From Isohypsibius dastychi (Eukaryota; Tardigrada; Eutardigrada; Parachela; Isohypsibiidae): a stretch of DNA of 10,126 bases. The stretch covers positions 1-10,126 of the forward strand of contig JAQIWT010001615.1 of NCBI GenBank assembly GCA_034696485.1. Direction: 5' to 3'. This document shows positions 6,901-10,126 of this stretch, piece after piece. Each line of letters opens with the position of its first letter. Positions within the stretch are counted from its first letter, which is position 1. The notes under the pieces are model-generated. The model searched no databases, had not been told where the DNA came from, and was given only the letters and a program-made list of their open reading frames with translations. The translations under genes and the position numbers were made by a program.

Positions 6901-9900
6901 CTCTTCTAGGTACAAAAACATGGCCTTACCATCGAACTGTAAAAACTGTTGCCAGCAGCAGAAGTATACCAGAAATGGCTGCCACCACCGCAATCGTAAT
7001 AGTCATTGTTCCAGATAGAATATTTCTGGTGTCCTGCTTGCTCTCCGATGGTACGAAACTGGGTGCATCTCCGGAACACTCAGGTACCGTTCCTTCCCAT
7101 CTGCCGCCATCTGTGCACACCTTGTAGAACGCCGCGTTTGATGGGCCGTTGATGCAAGCAAACGCAGCTATACTGCCGAATGTACTGGTTCCGTTGAGAA
7201 GACTGACCGTACCGTTGTCCAGCGTCCCGGGTTTACCACAGTCTACAGCTGTAAATGGTAAAAATTACGGAAAACATTGGCTTTAATGCCAAGAGCCTCA
7301 CTTACCGGTGCAGGTAGGAACTGGGGTCCAAACGCCATCTGGCCCACACTGGGTGAAATTGTCACCACTGATCACGTAACCAGGGAAGCAGCGGAACAAC
7401 ACCAAACTCTTGTGAAATAAAGTTTCCGAGTAAGGAACAATGGGCATTGGCGGACAGCTGCGATAAGACACCATTCCTGAAGTTGTCAGCAACGGCGAAG
7501 CAACTGGCGTTGTCGAAGTAGTCAGCCTCGTCGTTGGGTGGGCCGATGTGTAAGATATCTTACGGACAATTGGGGTCACAGTTGGCTCCGTTCTGATCGA
7601 GGACGGTAAATGAGTTGTTCTGGGTGCAATCGGTGGCGCTGCTGCAGCAAACCCAGGTATGCACAACGGCATGATACCCCGCCAGTATCCATCAGGGGTG
7701 CAAGTCAGGAATGGTACACCAACCAGGTTGAACCCAGAGTTGCATGAGTACCGCGCTACGACTGTTGGGCCGAGCATCTCGACGGTGTGTCGTCCGTTGA
7801 AAAGTGACGGGATCTGCTTGCAACGAGAATTGAGACTTGGTAGCAAGAACGGTAGCTGGTGTTGCCTGGAAGCCACGGTCGTTGTTGTGGTGGTTGATGG
7901 TACAGTAGTTGTACTGGTAATTGGTGGGGTAGTCATTGTTGTTGTAGTCGTTGTTGTGGTTGCTGTAGTTGGTGTCGTAGTGGCTGAAGTTCTGTGCGTC
8001 GTTTGAATTGTAGATGGAGCACTGGTCATGCCCACTGTTGGCAGGGTCCATAAAAACTGAGGTCGGGCGGTCGTTCCTGATGTTTGCGGAACAGTACTTG
8101 TTGTCTGGGTGACTATCTGAGTGATAACGCTGATCGAATTCGGCGGTCTCGGTTGTGTAGTGGTCAGTGGTGTGATGCCGCGTGGACGCGTAAGTAGTTC
8201 AGTTGGTAAGATGGTGAGAGCGGTCATTTCCATCGGTGTGAACCGAAAGGTCATTGGATTCGCTGACGTGGTAAGCGCTGTTGTAAGTGGGTTTGTTGGA
8301 GCGGTGTCAGAGGTCGAGATGGGGAGAGCTGTTGTTGCCATGACCTTGCTGGTGGATGTTCGGGGTGTGGCTAGATGATGAGGAAGAGTGCATCGCGGAA
8401 GTAGACCACTCCATTGAGCACTTGAGAGACATGTTCGAGAGGATGATCCAATCATGGTTGATCCCTCTTCACAGTGGTAAGTGACCATGCCACCAATGCG
8501 CCGGTCCAGCATTGTAATTATACCGTTCGGCGGCTGCTCAGGGATTGGGCATGATATGAAGTCTGAAGATTGATAGATGTCACGTTTGATTGACATAATC
8601 ATACTGTGTCATGGTTAATCTCAAGATCGATACACTTTACCTGTCCGACATATCCAGAAGCCGGTACCAGATTCGCAGTTTAAATCATTCCATAACCAAC
8701 CCATTCTTCCAGTTAGTCCGGCGCAGAACTGTCTTGATCCAATGTTGTCTGGTTGACCCGGTGCCCAGAATGAATCCAGTGGGGGCTGACCTGCGAAAAC
8801 ATAACAAGTTGTATAGAAAATAGACTCGAATGCATGGGTTCGGAATATCGCTTTTCTGGCTTTTTCTCTTTTATTACCTGCCATTTTTTGTAGTTGAAAG
8901 CTCACGTATTTTCTTTTGTGCTTGCTTCTTTCATACAAAAAACAAAACTGGGAGCACTCAGAGATGTTGTGTGCCTTATGGTGAAAACTGTAGTGCAATG
9001 TGTAGTCTTTGTATCTGGTCTGGACGTGGTAGCCAAAATCGCGCTATATCCACGCAGCTCTTAAGTTAACCAAAACATATTTCAACGGCCAAAAGAACAG
9101 ACTCGACGCATTATGTCAGGTATGAGTGCTGCACTTCTGATTGACCATGGGAACAGCCGGATGGTAGATTCCGAAAATCGCAGTTCGACAAGAAACATGT
9201 TTCTTTGCTGAGCGACGTCTCCTAATTGAAAATTGATTCCTTGTCATCTGCACACAAACCTACTTCAAGGAATCTCTGAAGTAAGTTGTTAGTTTCTAGA
9301 GTAAAGAGCTCGCAGTTCAGTTGACACAAGTGAACCTCTTAGCTCCAGAGGATTCAACAGTATCCAGATTGGCTACTTTCGATTGGGGCTATCTGTATTT
9401 GAGTAAGTTGTCTTGGGGGGGGGGGGGGGGGTAGCGGGGTTAGCTGGATAATGCGTGGACTTCAGTTCAGTGTGAAATCTACCGGAGTGAGGCTGTTCGT
9501 CCATGAATCAATCCGTAAAACTGACCAGGTAGTAGAAATGACCGCAACCCTAGCAACCCTAGGAAAAAGAGACGTACCGGATGTCCAAAGCCATTGGTCC
9601 TTCATTCCAGAAATATTCACAGACCGAAACAGTCCGATCCAATAAAACGCGTCCGTGGACTGGAATCGGTGAAGATACTGCAGTTTGGATTGAATCAACA
9701 ACTGCTCCTCTCCACTGATATCCTGAACAAGCGTCCCACCAATTTTCCGGCAGCTTTGAAGAGCATTCGTCCAAGTTGTTCGACCGTGACTGTGGAAGCT
9801 CAAACAGCTCTTATTAAAGACGGATTTGGCTGATGCCGGCTGCGTACAGAAATCCGAAGTCAACGCTTCAATCACCAACAAACACACTTTACTCACACGA

Positions 9901-10057
9901 AATATCCAAAATAAATGTAGGGACTTACCATCAACAGCAAGAACGTTGATTTCGCAAATGCGAAGTCTTCCGGGATTCGATAATGAAAACTCAATTTGAA
10001 CTGAACGGACGGGGGTCACCTGTTGACATGCCAGGGCCACTGCCGCTGCTGACTCCG
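6641..10057 (-). CDS. Selectin-like transmembrane receptor: FTP end, C-type lectin, four sushi domains with mucin stalk (Furrowed-like), 5' partial
   Basis: Six exons join in frame on the minus strand: 10057-9929, 9829-9578, 8790-8641, 8562-7306, 7248-6970 and 6900-6641, with stop TAA at 6643-6641. Together they encode about 774 residues. Every junction is phase 1, the usual pattern for shuffled extracellular modules. Seen in order: the last strands of a fucolectin/F5-8-type domain (SVQIEF, LRICEINV); a C-type lectin domain with WIGL, WTSG, QPD, WND and FWIC; four sushi domains, each with four cysteines and a Trp before the last; a membrane helix; a cytoplasmic tail. In this family QPD favours galactose and WND supplies calcium ligands, so calcium-dependent galactoside binding at the cell surface is inferred. 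The domain order resembles Drosophila Furrowed, a selectin-like adhesion protein linked to planar polarity. The N-terminus and signal peptide lie beyond the right edge. Homology is judged from motifs only; the module calls are firm, orthology is less so. Confidence 0.85.
6901..6969 (-). other. 69-base intron interrupting the transmembrane helix (predicted; possibly retained)
   Basis: Donor TCTG|GTATAC and acceptor CTAGAAGAG|CA give a phase-1 junction, the same phase as all other introns in this gene. The joined helix reads AVVAAIS-ALLLTAVI and is followed by the basic stop-transfer stretch RVKRR. A second, stronger-looking donor (GATG|GTAAGG, cut after 6926) leaves only 21-26 bases to the nearby AGs, which is too short, and those joins create a TGA. 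An unspliced transcript would also encode a hydrophobic helix, ending at VRW and a TAA at 6928-6926. Confidence 0.55.
7076..7240 (-). other. Sushi (CCP) domain 4, membrane-proximal
   Basis: Encoded in exon 7248-6970. It opens with VDCGKPGTLDNGTV, continues with AFACINGP, YKVCTDGG and GRW, and closes with PEC. Two NGT/NGTS sites could carry N-glycans. About 18 polar residues separate it from the transmembrane helix. Confidence 0.87.
7310..7456 (-). other. Sushi (CCP) domain 3
   Basis: The cysteines appear in CPPMPIV, LFRCFPGY, FTQCGPDG and PTC, with Trp in GVWTP. The module is slightly short at its start but keeps all key positions. NFT is a possible N-glycosylation site. The exon ends at donor CACCG|GTAAGT (exon end 7306), followed by a 57-base intron (7305-7249). 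Confidence 0.85.
7661..7822 (-). other. Sushi (CCP) domain 2
   Basis: The cysteines appear in CKQIPSLFNG, ARYSCNSGF, PFLTCTPDG and MPLC, with Trp in GYWRG before the last. This is a complete sushi module. It lies between the long mucin-like stalk and a second, 68-residue Thr/Pro-rich linker encoded at 7660-7457. Confidence 0.87.
7823..8389 (-). repeat. Thr-rich mucin-like stalk (189 residues), low-complexity ACN repeats
   Basis: Between sushi 1 and sushi 2 the same exon encodes 189 residues dominated by Thr, Pro and Ser, with almost no cysteine. Near 7860-8000 it contains runs of six to eight consecutive Thr, seen on the plus strand as GTT/GTG/GTC triplets. Such sequence is normally densely O-glycosylated and extended, so a rigid spacer that lifts the lectin head from the membrane is inferred. 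The triplet repeat may vary in length between individuals. Confidence 0.8.
8390..8551 (-). other. Sushi (CCP) domain 1
   Basis: The segment opens with CPIPEQPPNG and continues with GGMVTYHC, SSRTC and QWSG before the final C. The four cysteines and the conserved Trp have the standard sushi spacing. It follows the lectin domain directly, as in selectins. The exon acceptor is AATCTTCAG before 8562, after a 78-base intron (8640-8563). Confidence 0.88.
8791..9577 (-). other. 787-base intron within the C-type lectin domain
   Basis: It runs from donor GTACGT at 9577 to acceptor TTTTCGCAG at 8791 and is several-fold longer than most other introns in the window. It contains a 17-base G run and, just inside the donor, a 9-base tandem duplication (GCAACCCTA twice, 9544-9561 on the plus strand). 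The reading frames inside it show no conserved domain. Confidence 0.75.
9415..9431 (+). repeat. Poly(G) tract, 17 bases
   Basis: An uninterrupted run of 17 G on the plus strand lies inside the large intron of the lectin gene, so the transcript carries poly(C) and the template strand is G-rich. Its true length is probably uncertain because such runs are polymorphic and hard to sequence. Confidence 0.95.
9929..10057 (-). other. Exon: C-terminal strands of an FTP/F5-8-like galactose-binding domain
   Basis: The first visible exon of the lectin receptor is 129 bases, phase 1 at both ends. The acceptor is TTTTATCTTTCAG before 10057 and the donor is GATG|GTAAGT after 9929. The peptide contains LACQQVTPVRSVQIEF and LRICEINVLAVD. 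This matches the end of fucolectin/tachylectin-type domains, where a conserved strand of the type ARYVxIxL is followed by LxLCEVEV. The rest of the domain must be encoded further right, outside the window. The alternative is a discoidin domain of another subfamily. Confidence 0.65.
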
Positions 10058-10102
10058 CTGAAAGATAAAACCTGTTTCTGGCCGGGTTTTTCAGTAGAAA
10101 TT

Positions 10103-10123
10103 GGGGGGGGGGGGGGGGGGGGG
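10103..10123 (+). repeat. Poly(G) tract, 21 bases, three bases from the window end
   Basis: A run of 21 G lies about 45 bases upstream (in gene orientation) of the acceptor of the exon starting at 10057. In the transcript it is a poly(C) tract in the intron before the FTP exon. The window ends three bases later, so a contig break at this tract is possible. Confidence 0.95.
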
Positions 10124-10126
10124 TGA

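Larger units (their letters stand above)
8641..9829 (-). other. C-type lectin domain encoded by two exons split by a 787-base intron
   Basis: Exon 9829-9578 carries NKSCLSF, TWTNALQSCRKIGG, WIGLF and WLWTS. Exon 8790-8641 carries the sugar-binding half, with APGQPDN, QFC, WLWNDLNC and FWIC. The donor TCCG|GTACGT and acceptor TTTTCGCAG|GT join in phase 1 to read WTSGQPP, the expected family sequence at this point. The acceptor for the first exon is placed at CATCAG|CC (exon starting 9829). The stronger-looking CGCAG nine bases upstream would break the frame. Four cysteines fit the two standard disulfides. The fifth, in NKSC, has no obvious partner inside the domain and may pair with an upstream cysteine. 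A possible N-glycosylation site is NIS. Confidence 0.88.

Noticed and set aside
7659-8006. Plus-strand frame with long valine runs that looks like a membrane protein
   Set aside because: It is the antisense of the Thr-rich stalk: ACN codons read backwards give GTN, valine. The minus strand encodes clear sushi domains on both sides.
8121-8378. Plus-strand valine/glycine-rich frame
   Set aside because: Also antisense to the mucin-like stalk of the lectin receptor; its composition is explained by that.
9544-9561. CCCTA-containing tandem resembling telomeric repeat
   Set aside because: Only two copies of a 9-base unit inside an intron next to a splice donor; far too short for a telomere or interstitial telomeric array.

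Overview
The window reads as eukaryotic genomic DNA. The reading frames that make sense are short blocks. They join only when GT...AG introns are removed, and every junction I propose keeps the frame. The protein families (selectin-like C-type lectin/sushi receptor, F-box protein, TMEM26-like membrane protein) point to an invertebrate animal. Most introns are 57-112 bases, which suggests a compact genome. A tardigrade or another small ecdysozoan is a reasonable guess, but nothing in the window proves the phylum.

Three genes can be rebuilt, all on the minus strand, so the order of transcription runs from right to left. (1) 10057 to 6641: the 3' six exons of a single-pass cell-surface receptor. 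Its order is the end of a fucolectin-type (FTP) galactose-binding domain, a C-type lectin domain with a QPD sugar-binding motif, sushi 1, a 189-residue Thr-rich mucin-like stalk, sushi 2, a second Pro/Thr linker, sushi 3, sushi 4, a transmembrane helix and a Ser-rich cytoplasmic tail with four tyrosines. The domain order resembles Drosophila Furrowed. The 5' exons lie beyond the right edge. (2) 5196 to 4025: a complete four-exon gene for a 311-residue F-box protein. (3) 2711 to 1408: a complete two-exon gene for a 363-residue multipass membrane protein of the TMEM26 type, with an AATAAA signal just after the stop.

The rest is mostly intergenic or intronic. A possible terminal exon (282-19, minus) and a possible tiny gene (500-727, plus) are weak candidates. 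Stretches 728-1366, 2712-4024 and 5197-6640 hold no gene I can defend. Two long G homopolymers lie in the lectin gene: one inside its 787-base intron, the other upstream of the first visible exon, almost at the window end.

The three genes have no evident shared pathway; they look like ordinary neighbours. I see no mobile element, CRISPR array, rRNA or tRNA. I did not find an undescribed multi-gene system. The points most worth following are the receptor architecture, a possible tail-switching retained intron at its membrane exon, and a frame-preserving intron hidden inside the F-box motif.
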